Assembly (NCBI RefSeq): GCF_030733745.1
Contig: NZ_JASHIK010000003.1
Location: forward strand, 172,001 to 236,000
Origin: Stappia sp. MMSF_3263
GTDB lineage: Bacteria; Pseudomonadota; Alphaproteobacteria; Rhizobiales; Stappiaceae
Direction: 5' to 3'
DNA length: 64,000 bases
Notes under the pieces: generated by a model
Told to the model about the DNA's origin: nothing
Database searches by the model: none
The model's input: only the letters and a program-made list of their open reading frames with translations
Shown here: positions 56,006-64,000 of the stretch, one piece after another
Layout: each line of letters begins with the position of its first letter
Position numbering within the stretch: the stretch's first letter is position 1
Translations under genes and position numbers: made by a program

Positions 56006-56365
56006 ATGACACGAATCCTACTTGCGGAAGACGACAATGACATGCGCCGGTTCCTTGCCAAGGCGCTGCAGAAGGCCGGTTACGATGTCGTCTCCTTCGA
56101 CAACGGCAAGAGTGCCTATGAGCGTCTGCGCGAAGAGCCGTTCTCGCTGCTGCTGACCGATATCGTCATGCCGGAAATGGACGGGATCGAACTGGCGCGG
56201 CGCGCCACGCAACTCGACCCCGACCTCAAGGTCATGTTCATCACGGGCTTTGCCGCCGTCGCGCTCAACCCGGATTCGCAGGCGCCCAAGGACGCCAAGG
56301 TGCTGTCCAAGCCGTTCCACCTGAAGGACCTGGTGCTTGAAGTCGAGCGCATGCTCGCCGCCTGA
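56006..56365 (+). CDS. cpdR: CpdR response regulator controlling ClpXP proteolysis
   Basis: 119 residues, a lone receiver domain. 'MTRILLAEDDNDMRRFLAKA', the phosphoacceptor D52 in 'LLLTDIVMPEMDGIELARRA' and 'KVMFITGFAAVALNPDSQAP' with 'AKVLSKPFHLKDLV' are nearly those of CpdR of Caulobacter and rhizobia. Unphosphorylated CpdR delivers substrates such as PdeA to ClpXP and helps time CtrA destruction. The protein ends in Leu-Ala-Ala, which could act as a ClpX-recognised tail. The start at 56006 is fixed by the conserved N-terminus. A hairpin terminator follows at 56543. Confidence 0.93.
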   Translation: MTRILLAEDDNDMRRFLAKALQKAGYDVVSFDNGKSAYERLREEPFSLLLTDIVMPEMDGIELARRATQLDPDLKVMFITGFAAVALNPDSQAPKDAKVLSKPFHLKDLVLEVERMLAA

Positions 56366-56542
56366 CGGGCGCCGCGCCCGGTTCGGGTGCATCCGCCCCT
56401 CGCAAGGGCCGTGTTTTCCACCGCTTGTGCGGTTCTTCCGGGATCGGGCAAAGAAGTTTCAGAACAGGGCTTGCACCGTCTTTCGAAGCCCGCTATATCG
56501 CTTGCCACCATGCCAGACAGATGGTGTTGGTACCGGACTTCG

Positions 56543-56564
56543 CGGCGGATCACCGCCGGTTTTT
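56543..56564 (+). terminator. Terminator between cpdR and tRNA-Val
   Basis: CGGCGG (56543-56548) pairs with CCGCCG (56553-56558) around ATCA, followed by GTTTTT. It probably ends the cpdR transcript 9 bp before the tRNA. Confidence 0.7.
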
Positions 56565-56572
56565 CAAGGTTC

Positions 56573-56647
<75 letters not shown>

Positions 56648-56898
56648 TTCTTGCCGCTTGTTCCGGACGTTCCGGGCAGGCGGAAAAGCCCAGCGAGGGC
56701 CGCCACCGGACCGGTGGCGATGTTGCGGGAAACGGGAGCGCGGCCTGAGGCCGGCGCGCCGGGACACGGAACAGGAACCCGACGGGCGACGTGAAAGCGG
56801 CTGAAGCCGTCTTTCGAGGTTGAAACGGCGGGCGCCTCGCGCCAGCGCAACATGCAGGATGCCGCCGCCAACGTGGCACCGTTGACGGAGACGAGACA

Positions 56899-57024
56899 AT
56901 GAAGATCAAGAACTCTCTGAAGGCGCTGATGGGCCGTCACCGCGACAACCGCATGGTTCGCCGCAAGGGCCGCGTCTACATCATCAACAAGAAGGCTCCG
57001 CGCTTCAAGGCCCGCCAGGGCTGA
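56899..57024 (+). CDS. rpmJ: Ribosomal protein bL36, zinc-less type B
   Basis: 41 residues: '[20 protein letters not shown]' then '[20 protein letters not shown]' and a final G. The four Cys/His ligands of the zinc-binding form are absent, as in the C-minus type usual in alphaproteobacteria. It belongs to the 50S subunit. A GGAGACGAGACA ribosome site precedes the ATG. It is a single-gene unit that ends at the perfect hairpin 57097-57130. Confidence 0.96.
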   Translation: MKIKNSLKALMGRHRDNRMVRRKGRVYIINKKAPRFKARQG

Positions 57025-57096
57025 CGAAGGCCGGCCGCACGGCGCGCTTGCCGCGCCGGGGCAATGCTTTCTGATTTTGCCGATCCCATTGACGAT

Positions 57097-57130
57097 CGCA
57101 TCCGGTGAGCCATACTCACCGGATGCGTTT
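57097..57130 (+). terminator. rpmJ terminator that overlaps the start of the TPR gene
   Basis: CGCATCCGGTGAG (57097-57109) and CTCACCGGATGCG (57115-57127) form a perfect 13-bp stem with a CCATA loop, followed by TTTTC. It is a typical Rho-independent terminator 73 bp after rpmJ, but the ATG of the following gene (57123-57125) lies within its 3' arm. Confidence 0.8.
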
Positions 57131-57815
57131 TCTATTGTCTGCCGCCCTGATCGTCCTTGTCGCCGCCGGCGTGGCGACCGCTCCCGCGGTCGTTGCTTCC
57201 GCCAGCGCGCAAGGTGCGCCCGACGTCCTGCCGCCGGAGGCGCTGCCGCCGTCGGTGGACGATCTCGACACGCCGACGACGGAGCTCGAGGCGCCGTCCG
57301 GTCCGGCGCCGGCCATCACCGAGGAGCAGGAGGGAACGAGCGAGCTCGACACCCTCTTCGCCGATCTTGCCGGGGTCACCAGCGAGGACCAGGCAAAGCC
57401 GATCGTGTCGCGCATCCAGCGCATCTGGTCGACCTCGGGCAGCGCCACCGTCGACCTGCTGATGTCGCGGGCCGGCAGCGCGATGAAGGCCAAGAACCTG
57501 CCGCTGGCGCTCGATCTCCTCGACGTGGTGGTGCGGCTTGCGCCCGACTACGCGGAAGGCTGGAACCGCCGAGCGACGGTCAATTACCTGCGCGAGGATT
57601 TCGGTCGGGCGATGGTGGATATCGAGCGGGTCCTGGCGATCGAGCCGAGGCATTGGGGAGCGATGTCGGGACTCGGCATCATCCTGCGCCGCATCGGGCG
57701 CGACGACGAGGCGCTGGAAACCTTCCGCCAGGTGCTGAAGATACATCCGATCAGCGAGAACGCGCGTAAAGCGGTGGACGACCTGGCGGCGAAGGCGGCC
57801 GGGTCTCCGATCTGA
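57123..57815 (+). CDS. Secreted tetratricopeptide-repeat protein
   Basis: 230 residues from ATG 57123. The signal peptide ('MRFLLSAALIVLVAAGVA') starts directly in the terminator arm; GTG 57105 would add six residues. After a Pro-rich linker there are three TPR units: 'GSATVDLLMSRAGSAMKAKN', 'AEGWNRRATVNYLREDFGRA' and 'WGAMSGLGIILRRIGRDDEA' with 'LETFRQVLKIHPISENARKA'. Such proteins are periplasmic scaffolds; the partner is unknown. No good ribosome site is visible, so translation may depend on opening of the hairpin or use a transcript that starts downstream of rpmJ. Confidence 0.8.
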   Translation: MRFLLSAALIVLVAAGVATAPAVVASASAQGAPDVLPPEALPPSVDDLDTPTTELEAPSGPAPAITEEQEGTSELDTLFADLAGVTSEDQAKPIVSRIQRIWSTSGSATVDLLMSRAGSAMKAKNLPLALDLLDVVVRLAPDYAEGWNRRATVNYLREDFGRAMVDIERVLAIEPRHWGAMSGLGIILRRIGRDDEALETFRQVLKIHPISENARKAVDDLAAKAAGSPI

Positions 57816-57929
57816 CGCCGCCGGGTTCCGGGGCGCTCAGGGCGATCACCTTCAATCCGGCCTCGCCCGGGCATCCAGCACGGGCGGCACGGGTGGACAG
57901 AGCCTCCGGGGACCGTCATTCCAAGCCGC

Positions 57930-58961
57930 ATGACCACAGTGACAATCGCCATCCTGCTCGTCCCGTTGCTGCTTCTTGCGGCGCTGGCGCTGATCGCGCT
58001 GCGCAACGGCGAGGCGGCGGAGGCCCGCTATCCGCCGAACGGAACCTTCACCACCGTCGAGGGCGTGCGTCTGCATCATGTCGAGCGGATGCCGCCGTCA
58101 GGGGGCAGGGAGGCCCCGACACTGGTCTTTGTGCATGGGGCGAGCGGCAACCTGCGCGACACCCGGTTTGCCTTCGAGGAGGCGCTTGCGGGGCGCTACA
58201 GGCTGATCTTCGTCGATCGGCCCGGGCATGGCCATTCCGAGCGCGGCCCGCAGGACGCGCATCGCCCAGCCGTGCAGGCAAGGCTGATCGGCGGGCTGCT
58301 CGACGCGCTGGAGGTGCGGCAGGCCGTCGCCGTCGGGCATTCCTGGGGCGGGGCGGTGGTGGCGCAGATGGCGCTGCTGCGACCCGACCTGATCGAGGGA
58401 CTGGTGTTCATCGCGCCGGCCACCCATCCCTGGCCGGGCGGCGTCGACTGGTATTACGACGCGGCCGCGGCGCCGGTGTTCGGACCGCTGTTCTCCCACA
58501 CGCTGGCGCCGGTGGTGGCCGGGCAGGTGGCGCCGCGGGCAATCGGCAGCGTGTTTTCCCCCGAGACGGCGCCGGAGGGGTATGCGGATGCGATCGGGCT
58601 CGACCTGCTGCTGCGGCCGGCGACGTTCCACGCCAATGCGCGCGACGTGGCGCTGCTGAAGGGCGAGGTCGCCGCAGCGGTTTCTGATTATCCGCGCATC
58701 GCCCAGCCGGCGGTGGTGATCACCGGCGACAAGGACACGGTGGTCTATCCGGACATCCATTCGGCGGGACTGGTGCGCGACCTTCCCGGGGCGCGTCTGG
58801 TGACGCTGGCGGGAGCCGGCCACATGCCGCATCACACGCGCAAGGCACGGGTCGTTGCCGAGATCGAGGCGCTGGCGTCGCAGGTGTGGGGACAGGGCGC
58901 GGCGCGGGAAGCCGCAGGAGAAAGCGCCGGCGTCGGCACGATGGAAAAAGGCAGGCCCTGA
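57930..58961 (+). CDS. Alpha/beta hydrolase with N-terminal membrane anchor
   Basis: 343 residues. A hydrophobic helix at 4-25 is likely a membrane anchor. The core has 'PTLVFVHGASGNLRDTRFAF' (oxyanion hole HGASG), 'VDRPGHGHSERG', the nucleophile S138 in 'VAVGHSWGGAVVAQMALL', the acid in 'ITGDKDTVVYP' and a His in 'LAGAGHMPHHTRK'. The triad is complete; the substrate is unknown (esterase, epoxide hydrolase or haloperoxidase-like). Its stop codon lies in the loop of a terminator hairpin. It converges on pyruvate kinase. Confidence 0.87.
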   Translation: MTTVTIAILLVPLLLLAALALIALRNGEAAEARYPPNGTFTTVEGVRLHHVERMPPSGGREAPTLVFVHGASGNLRDTRFAFEEALAGRYRLIFVDRPGHGHSERGPQDAHRPAVQARLIGGLLDALEVRQAVAVGHSWGGAVVAQMALLRPDLIEGLVFIAPATHPWPGGVDWYYDAAAAPVFGPLFSHTLAPVVAGQVAPRAIGSVFSPETAPEGYADAIGLDLLLRPATFHANARDVALLKGEVAAAVSDYPRIAQPAVVITGDKDTVVYPDIHSAGLVRDLPGARLVTLAGAGHMPHHTRKARVVAEIEALASQVWGQGAAREAAGESAGVGTMEKGRP

Positions 58962-58972
58962 GGCCTGCCTTT
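58947..58972. terminator. Bidirectional terminator between hydrolase and pyk
   Basis: AAAGGCAGGCC (58947-58957) and GGCCTGCCTTT (58962-58972) form a perfect 11-bp stem around CTGA; the TGA of this loop is the hydrolase stop codon. A and T tracts at the base serve both strands. Confidence 0.85.
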
Positions 58973-59005
58973 CCTGAAAGTCATCCCGTCATCGCGCGGT
59001 ACGCG

Positions 59006-60442
59006 TCAGAGACCGCCGCGTCCGTCGCTGCCGACAAAGGCGATGCGCAGCATGTTGGTCGAGCCGGGCGTGCCGAAGGGAACGCCGGCGGTGGTGATGA
59101 TGCGCTGCCCGGGGCGTGCCAACTCCTCCTGGAAGGAAATCTGGCAGGCGCGGTCGACCATGTCGTTCTCGTCGCGGGCGTCGTCCGAGACGACGCAATG
59201 CAGGCCCCATGCGAGGGACAGGCGGCGGGCGGTGGCAAGCACCGGCGAAATCACGATCACCGGTACGGAGGGACGCTCGCGCGCGGCACGCAGGCCCGTG
59301 GCGCCGGAGGTCGTGTAGCAGACCACGGCGGCCAGGTTCAGCGTCTCGGCGATCTGGCGCGCGGCGGCGGCGATCGCATCGGCGCCGGTCGGCTCCGGAT
59401 CCTGGCGCTGTGCGTGGATGATGCCGCGATAGTTGGGATCGCGTTCCACCTGGCGCGCGATCCGGTCCATCGTGGCGACCGCCTCGACCGGGAACTGGCC
59501 GGCGGCCGATTCGGCCGACAGCATGACCGCATCGGCGCCCTCGAAGACGGCGGTGGCGACGTCGGAGACCTCGGCGCGGGTGGGAACCGGCGCGGTGATC
59601 ATCGATTCCAGCATCTGGGTTGCGACGACGACAGGCTTGCCGGCGCGGCGGCAGGCACGCACGATCTGCTTCTGCAGGCCGGGGACCTGCTCGAGCGGCA
59701 TCTCGACGCCGAGATCGCCGCGCGCCACCATCAGCGCGTCGGACAGGTCGATGATCTCGGAGAGCCGCTCGATCGCCTGGGGCTTCTCGATCTTGGCGAG
59801 AATGCCGGCCTTGCCGCGGGTGATCTTGCGCACCTCGGCCAGGTCGTCGGGGCGCTGGATGAAGGACAGCGCGATCCAGTCGACATTGGCCTCGAGCGCC
59901 GCGTCGAGATCCTTGCGGTCCTTCGGCGTCAGGGCGCCGACGGGGATCTCGGTGTCGGGAACGCTGACGCCCTTGCGGTTCGACAGCTTGCCGCCGACCT
60001 CGACCACGGTCTCGGCGCTGGTCTTCGTGCAGCTGGTGACGCGCAGCCGGATCTTGCCGTCGTCGAGCAGCAGCCGGTGATCGGGCTCAAGCGCCTCGAG
60101 AATTTCACGATGCGGCAGGTGCACGCGCGCCGTGCTGCCGGGCGCGGTGTCGCTGTCGAGGGTGAAGCGCGCGCCGTTCTCGAGCATGACCGAATCATCG
60201 GCGAAGGTGCCGACGCGCAGCTTGGGACCCTGCAGGTCGGCAAGGATGCCGATCGGTCGGCCGAGCTTCGCCTCGACGCCGCGAATCGTCTCCACCAGCG
60301 CGTGCAGGCGCGGGTGGTCGGTGTGGCTCATGTTGATGCGGAAGACGTCGGCGCCGGCGGTGTAAAGCTTTTCGATCGTTTGCGGATCCGAGGAGGATGG
60401 CCCGAGTGTGGCCAGAATCTTGACCCGCCTGTCACGCTTCAT
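59006..60442 (-). CDS. pyk: Pyruvate kinase
   Basis: 478 residues. 'VKILATLGPSSSDPQTIEKL', 'FRINMSHTDHPRLHALVETI', 'GILADLQGPKLRVG', the active-site 'AGILAKIEKPQAIERLSEII', 'VARGDLGVEMPLEQVPGLQK' and 'MLESMITAPVPTRAEVSDVA' are all present. The C-terminal allosteric domain ends at 'VGSDGRGGL'. It makes pyruvate and ATP from phosphoenolpyruvate and ADP. Its start overlaps the stop of the DUF1036 gene (ATGA), an arrangement common in alphaproteobacteria. Confidence 0.96.
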   Translation of the reverse strand: MKRDRRVKILATLGPSSSDPQTIEKLYTAGADVFRINMSHTDHPRLHALVETIRGVEAKLGRPIGILADLQGPKLRVGTFADDSVMLENGARFTLDSDTAPGSTARVHLPHREILEALEPDHRLLLDDGKIRLRVTSCTKTSAETVVEVGGKLSNRKGVSVPDTEIPVGALTPKDRKDLDAALEANVDWIALSFIQRPDDLAEVRKITRGKAGILAKIEKPQAIERLSEIIDLSDALMVARGDLGVEMPLEQVPGLQKQIVRACRRAGKPVVVATQMLESMITAPVPTRAEVSDVATAVFEGADAVMLSAESAAGQFPVEAVATMDRIARQVERDPNYRGIIHAQRQDPEPTGADAIAAAARQIAETLNLAAVVCYTTSGATGLRAARERPSVPVIVISPVLATARRLSLAWGLHCVVSDDARDENDMVDRACQISFQEELARPGQRIITTAGVPFGTPGSTNMLRIAFVGSDGRGGL

Positions 60443-60933
60443 TGTCCGCCTGTCCCCCCTTGAACGGGCTCTGTCAGCTGGACGGTCCAGCTGCTCTGCT
60501 CACCCGTGTCGATCTCGAAAAATCCGGTTCGTTCGAAACCGCGCGCAACGCAGTCCTCGATGCCGGCAATGGTGAATTCCTTCTCGCGGGTGCACATGAA
60601 GGCGCGGCCGCCCCATTCCCCGAACTGATCGTAATCCACCGCATAGATGTAATAGAAGCGTGACACCAGCGAACCGGCGACGAGCGTCTCGCACGAATTC
60701 GCCGGAAGGTTCCACCAGCCCTCGGTCACCCAGGATGAATCCTCGCGATATCCGATCGCGACGCCCACCTGGCTTTCCGTCTTGTTGCACAGGCGCAGTT
60801 CAGCCTGAGCCGGGCTTGCCGTGAACAGGCCGAGCATGAGTGTTGCAAGCGCTGCGACGCCGCCTGGTGTCAAACCCCATCGGACCATGCGTGTCGCCGT
60901 GGTGCGCCGTTGCCTTTCGGCTTTTGTCATCAT
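60439..60933 (-). CDS. DUF1036 family secreted protein
   Basis: 164 residues. After a basic N-terminus and a signal helix ('GVAALATLMLGLFTASPAQA') the mature part holds the DUF1036 pattern: 'ELRLCNKTESQVGVAIGYRE', 'WVTEGWWNLPANSCETL', 'SRFYYIYAVDYDQFGEWGG' and 'AFMCTREKEFTI' with four Cys in two likely disulphides. The function is unknown. It is the upstream partner of pyk and overlaps it by 4 bp, so its expression is coupled to that of the glycolytic enzyme. The first ATG (60933) is followed by another at 60930. Confidence 0.85.
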   Translation of the reverse strand: MMTKAERQRRTTATRMVRWGLTPGGVAALATLMLGLFTASPAQAELRLCNKTESQVGVAIGYREDSSWVTEGWWNLPANSCETLVAGSLVSRFYYIYAVDYDQFGEWGGRAFMCTREKEFTIAGIEDCVARGFERTGFFEIDTGEQSSWTVQLTEPVQGGTGGQ

Positions 60934-60966
60934 TCGATTACTCGTGCCACGACCATGCGCGTCATC

Positions 60967-62283
60967 TTATGGCCGACAGCCTTCCGGCTTGTCAATGATG
61001 ACGGCTCTGAAGTCGTTGACGTTGGTATAGGTGGGCCCCGGTCTCAGCAGATCGCCGAGATGATCGAAGAAGCCCGTGCTGTCGTTTCTCGCCAGAAATG
61101 CGGCGGCATCATGACCCGCCGCCCGGGCGCGACCAAGTGTTCCAGGATCGACGAAGGCTCCGGCGGGATCGTCGGCCGAACCGGACCCGCCATCGGTGCC
61201 GTCGGTATCGCCAGCCAGTGCAGCGATTCCGGGCGCCCCGTCAAGCGCGATGGCGAGGGCCAGCGCGTATTCCTGGTTCGGACCGCCGCGCCCATCGCCG
61301 CTGATCGTGACGGTGAGTTCGCCGCCCGACAGCAGCACCGCCCGGCGACCCTCGCCCGCAAGTTGCCGCGCCAGCCGCGCGTGATTCGCGGCGACCTCGC
61401 GCGCCTCGCCCTCGAGACTGTCGCCCAAGAGGACCGGCTCGAAACCGCGTGCCCGGGCGACCGCGCTTGCGGCCTCCAGCGACAGGGCCGGCCGCGCGAC
61501 GATTTCGAACCGGGTTCCCTCGAACAGCGGATCGCCCGGCTTCGGTGTCTCGTTGGCGGGGTCGGCAAGGGCCGCATGGATCGCGGCCGGGGCGCCGGGC
61601 GCATAGCGGGCAACGAGGGCGCGAGCATCGGCAAGGGTCGTGGGGTCCGGCAGGGTCGGGCCGGAGGCGATGGCGACCGCATCGTCGCGCGGCACGTCGG
61701 AGACGGCCAGCGTCGTCATGGCGACGCCGGCGGGCCGGGCCGCCGCCAGCCGGCCGCCCTTGATCCGGGACAGGTGGCGGCGCACCGTGTTGATCTCGTC
61801 GATGGTGGCGCCCGAGCGCAGCAGGGTGCGGGTCACGGCCTGCTTGTCGGCGAGCGACACGCCATCGACCGGGGCGATCCAGTTGGCGGAGCCGCCGCCG
61901 GACAGGAGCACGACGACGTGGTCCTGCGGCGCCGCGCCGGCGACGAGGTCGAGGGTGCGCCGGGTGGCGTCGATGCCGGCCTGGTCGGGCACCGGATGGC
62001 CGGCCTCGACGGTTTCGATCATCGAGGTCGGGCGGGCATAGCCGTGCCGGGTGACGCAGAGGCCGCGCAGCCGGTCCGGGCCGAGCCCGTCGCGCTCCAT
62101 GTAGACGCGTTCGGCGACCTCGATCATCGCGCCGCCCGCCTTGCCGGCGGCCAGCAGCAGGATGCGGCCGCCATCGACGGGCTTCGGCAGGCGCGCGGGC
62201 AGGCAGGTTTCCGCGCGCGCGGCATCGACGGCCGCCGTGAACATGTCTGCCAGGGTGCCCCGCAGGGCAGCGGCGTCGGTCAT
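60967..62283 (-). CDS. Glycerate 2-kinase / hydroxypyruvate reductase-like (MOFRL family)
   Basis: 438 residues. An N-terminal DUF4147 domain has 'ILLLAAGKAGGAMIEVAERV' and 'VVVLLSGGGSANWIAPVDGV'; the C-terminal MOFRL domain has 'RRAVLLSGGELTVTISGDGR', 'GGPNQEYALALAI' and 'AGDTDGTDGGSGSADDPAGA'. Such proteins (TtuD, GckA) phosphorylate D-glycerate at C2, despite often being labelled hydroxypyruvate reductase. ATG 62283 follows AAGGA. It lies 16 bp after a DMT transporter gene on the same strand, so the two are co-transcribed. Confidence 0.88.
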   Translation of the reverse strand: MTDAAALRGTLADMFTAAVDAARAETCLPARLPKPVDGGRILLLAAGKAGGAMIEVAERVYMERDGLGPDRLRGLCVTRHGYARPTSMIETVEAGHPVPDQAGIDATRRTLDLVAGAAPQDHVVVLLSGGGSANWIAPVDGVSLADKQAVTRTLLRSGATIDEINTVRRHLSRIKGGRLAAARPAGVAMTTLAVSDVPRDDAVAIASGPTLPDPTTLADARALVARYAPGAPAAIHAALADPANETPKPGDPLFEGTRFEIVARPALSLEAASAVARARGFEPVLLGDSLEGEAREVAANHARLARQLAGEGRRAVLLSGGELTVTISGDGRGGPNQEYALALAIALDGAPGIAALAGDTDGTDGGSGSADDPAGAFVDPGTLGRARAAGHDAAAFLARNDSTGFFDHLGDLLRPGPTYTNVNDFRAVIIDKPEGCRP

Positions 62284-62299
62284 CGCGGATCCTTCCATG

Positions 62300-63292
62300 T
62301 CAGGTGTCGCCGGCTTCCGGCGCCGGGCTGTTCTTGATCGTGCCGTCCCTGGCCGGATCGCTCCGGGCCGGGCTGCTTACCGCGACCCCGGCATTGGACC
62401 GGGGGCGGGCGATATAGATGCCGGCGAGGATCACCGCCCCGCCGGCCGCCTGGGCGAGGCTGACGTTCTCGCCGAGGAAAAGATAACCCATGGTGGCTGC
62501 CGCCACCGCCTCCAGGAAGATGACGAGAGCGGAAAACCCCGCCGACAGTGTGCCGAGCGCATAGGCAAGCAGGCCCTGGCCCGCGGCGTGGCTGAAGACG
62601 CCGAGCGCCACCAGCATGGCGATGCCTTTCAGCGATGACGGGAAGAGCGTCTCCTCCAGCGCCAGCGCCGCGACGAGGAGCACGGCGGCGGTCACCAGAG
62701 AACTGCGGTAGACAAGCAGGCCCGGCGTCATGCCGGCAACACCGCGGCGGGCGAAGCGCATGGCGATGAAATAGCTGCCGAAGAAGAGCGAAGTGACGAG
62801 GCCGTAGAAGTCGCCGTCGAGCCGCTCGGGGGCGAGGGCGAAACTGCTGCCGACCAGCATGGCCGCGCCGGACAGGCACACGGCAAGGCCAAGCGCCATG
62901 GCCCGGGTGACCGGCTCCTTGAGCAGCGCGCCGGAGGCGAGCATCACCCAGAACGGGGCAAGGGTCGCCAGCAAGGTGGCGTTGGCCGCCGTCGTGTTCA
63001 TGATCGCCAGGTGCCAGAAGAAGAGATCGCCGGCAAAAAGGACGCCGGCGGCGATCGTTGCCCGGTTCCAGCGCGGCGGCGGGGCGTCGCCGCGACGTTC
63101 CAGCCGGGCCCACACGGCAAGAACCGGCAACGCCAGCGCGGCGCGCCAGAAGGCGCTGGCGAAGGGCCCTACATCGGCATGTCGGACGAAGACGGGCGAG
63201 ACGCCCATGGCGATGGCGCCGGCAACCAGCGCGACAAGGGCAACGAGCATGCGCCGGTCCGGCGAGGCAAGGGGAGACGCGGCGGTGGTCAT
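62300..63292 (-). CDS. EamA/DMT-superfamily transporter
   Basis: 330 residues, ten membrane helices in two EamA repeats. The first repeat has 'VSPVFVRHADVGPFASAFWR' and 'AGDLFFWHLAIMNTTAANAT', the second 'GLLAYALGTLSAGFSALVIF' and 'AAATMGYLFLGENVSLAQAA'. The ~25-residue C-terminal tail is polar. The substrate is unknown; operon linkage to glycerate kinase suggests a small organic acid or metabolite. No clear ribosome site precedes ATG 63292. Confidence 0.85.
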   Translation of the reverse strand: MTTAASPLASPDRRMLVALVALVAGAIAMGVSPVFVRHADVGPFASAFWRAALALPVLAVWARLERRGDAPPPRWNRATIAAGVLFAGDLFFWHLAIMNTTAANATLLATLAPFWVMLASGALLKEPVTRAMALGLAVCLSGAAMLVGSSFALAPERLDGDFYGLVTSLFFGSYFIAMRFARRGVAGMTPGLLVYRSSLVTAAVLLVAALALEETLFPSSLKGIAMLVALGVFSHAAGQGLLAYALGTLSAGFSALVIFLEAVAAATMGYLFLGENVSLAQAAGGAVILAGIYIARPRSNAGVAVSSPARSDPARDGTIKNSPAPEAGDT

Positions 63293-63523
63293 GCGGAAAG
63301 GGTCTTTCGGGCCATACGAAACCGGGCGGCCCGGGGCAGGGCAGCCTGGAAGCTACGCAGACTAAGGTCAGGGGACGCCCGTGTCTCTTTCAAATCCCTG
63401 ATAGATGATATCTCCGGGCGCGATCAATATGCGGTTGAAAGGCGCGTGCGGATGTGGTGGACAGACGAACCGCGCCGCGTCGTTGCCGGTGCGCTTCCGC
63501 CATGCCCCACCTGCGGTGTCAAG

Positions 63524-64000
63524 ATGACCGAAACCAGCCCGACTTCGCCCTTGCCGATTTCGCCGCTGCCTGCCTCGCCTTCGCCCGACGTGACGCCGTT
63601 CGAGCGGGTCGCCGGCGACCGGTCGAAGGGCCTGCTCCTGTTGTGCGACCATGCCAGCAACGCGTTGCCCGCCCGCTACGGCTCGCTCGGTCTTCCCGAC
63701 AGCGAGTTCCGCCGCCACATCGCCTATGACATCGGCGTGCGGGAGCTGACACTGATGCTGGCGCAGGCTTTCGGCGTGCCGGCGCTGCTGACCACCTACT
63801 CGCGGCTCCTGATCGACCCGAACCGGGGAGAGGACGACCCGACGCTGGTGATGCGGCTGTCCGACGGTGCGGTGGTGCCGGGCAATGCGAACCATGACGC
63901 GGCCGAGCGGGCGCACCGGCTGGCGACCTACCACCGGCCCTACCACGAGGCGGTCGCGGCCGAGATCGACGCGGCCATCGCCGCCGGCCATCCGCCCGCC
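63524..64000 (+). CDS. N-formylglutamate amidohydrolase family protein (3' end outside window)
   Basis: The frame from ATG 63524 stays open to the end of the window, giving 159 residues. A Pro/Ser-rich N-terminus ('TSPLPISPLPASPSPDV') is followed by 'LLLLCDHASNALPARYGSLG', 'RRHIAYDIGVRELTLMLAQA', 'LLTTYSRLLIDPNRGEDDPT' and 'LVMRLSDGAVVPGN', the N-terminal half of the PF05013 family. This subtype differs from the member at 54851, which has 'NSPHSGRHYP' in the equivalent place. It is divergent from the DMT gene across 231 bp. Confidence 0.85.
   Translation, partial: MTETSPTSPLPISPLPASPSPDVTPFERVAGDRSKGLLLLCDHASNALPARYGSLGLPDSEFRRHIAYDIGVRELTLMLAQAFGVPALLTTYSRLLIDPNRGEDDPTLVMRLSDGAVVPGNANHDAAERAHRLATYHRPYHEAVAAEIDAAIAAGHPPA

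Overview
The window is GC-rich, gene-dense bacterial DNA that reads as chromosome from an alphaproteobacterium of the Hyphomicrobiales/Rhizobiales type. The evidence is the company of genes: a CpdR cell-cycle response regulator, a pyruvate kinase translationally coupled to a DUF1036 protein, an IMPase-type histidinol phosphatase (hisN), a type-B bL36, the fused ~1150-residue indolepyruvate oxidoreductase, a DUF459 SGNH protein and many TRAP and Liv transporters. A marine Stappiaceae-like host is my inference only. I see no insertion sequence, prophage, CRISPR array or rRNA. Most of the window looks like stable core and metabolic chromosome.

Region by region. 1-5 kb: end of a WD40 protein, DUF2937, a LysR regulator convergent with leucine dehydrogenase, then a DUF1007 + NicO nickel/cobalt export/uptake pair. 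5-8.7 kb: a DMT transporter and a minus-strand operon of a PuuD-like glutamine-amidotransferase hydrolase and a cobalt-type nitrile hydratase (alpha, beta, accessory). 8.9-14 kb: a TakP-like TRAP transporter operon whose large permease carries a ~320-residue C-terminal coiled-coil-like extension. 14.2-17.7 kb: indolepyruvate ferredoxin oxidoreductase. 18-21 kb: a tiny secreted Cys/His peptide with its start codon inside a hairpin, then a hybrid histidine kinase/OmpR regulator pair. 21-29.5 kb: a six/seven-gene import-and-activation operon (acyl-CoA synthetase, LivG-H-M, binding protein, LivF, PaaK-like CoA ligase), probably for an aryl or other carboxylic acid. 29.7-36.7 kb: two orphan receiver proteins, ferrochelatase, SPFH/NfeD pair, PomAB-like flagellar stator, arabinose-5-phosphate isomerase. 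36.8-42.5 kb: envelope proteins (outer-membrane barrel, lytic transglycosylase, DUF459) and a chemoreceptor. 42.6-48.8 kb: glutamate synthase gltBD. 49.4-55.7 kb: threonine aldolase, Hsp20 with a ROSE-like leader, small secreted protein, hydrolase, Imm5-like protein, hisN, a candidate suhB/alpha-r14-type sRNA, N-formylglutamate amidohydrolase. 56-64 kb: cpdR, tRNA-Val(GAC), rpmJ, TPR protein, hydrolase, pyk-DUF1036, glycerate kinase, DMT exporter and the start of a second N-formylglutamate amidohydrolase.

The most interesting parts are regulatory and architectural: the hairpin that buries the start codon of the 48-residue secreted peptide (17932-18003), the candidate anti-Shine-Dalgarno sRNA next to hisN (about 54699-54786), the His-tagged cobalt nitrile hydratase near a His-rich Ni/Co transporter, the extended TRAP permease, a 21-nt perfect palindrome at 6055-6075, and the rpmJ terminator that overlaps the start of the TPR gene. 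All functional calls are from reading the sequence and remembered family features; no database search was run.
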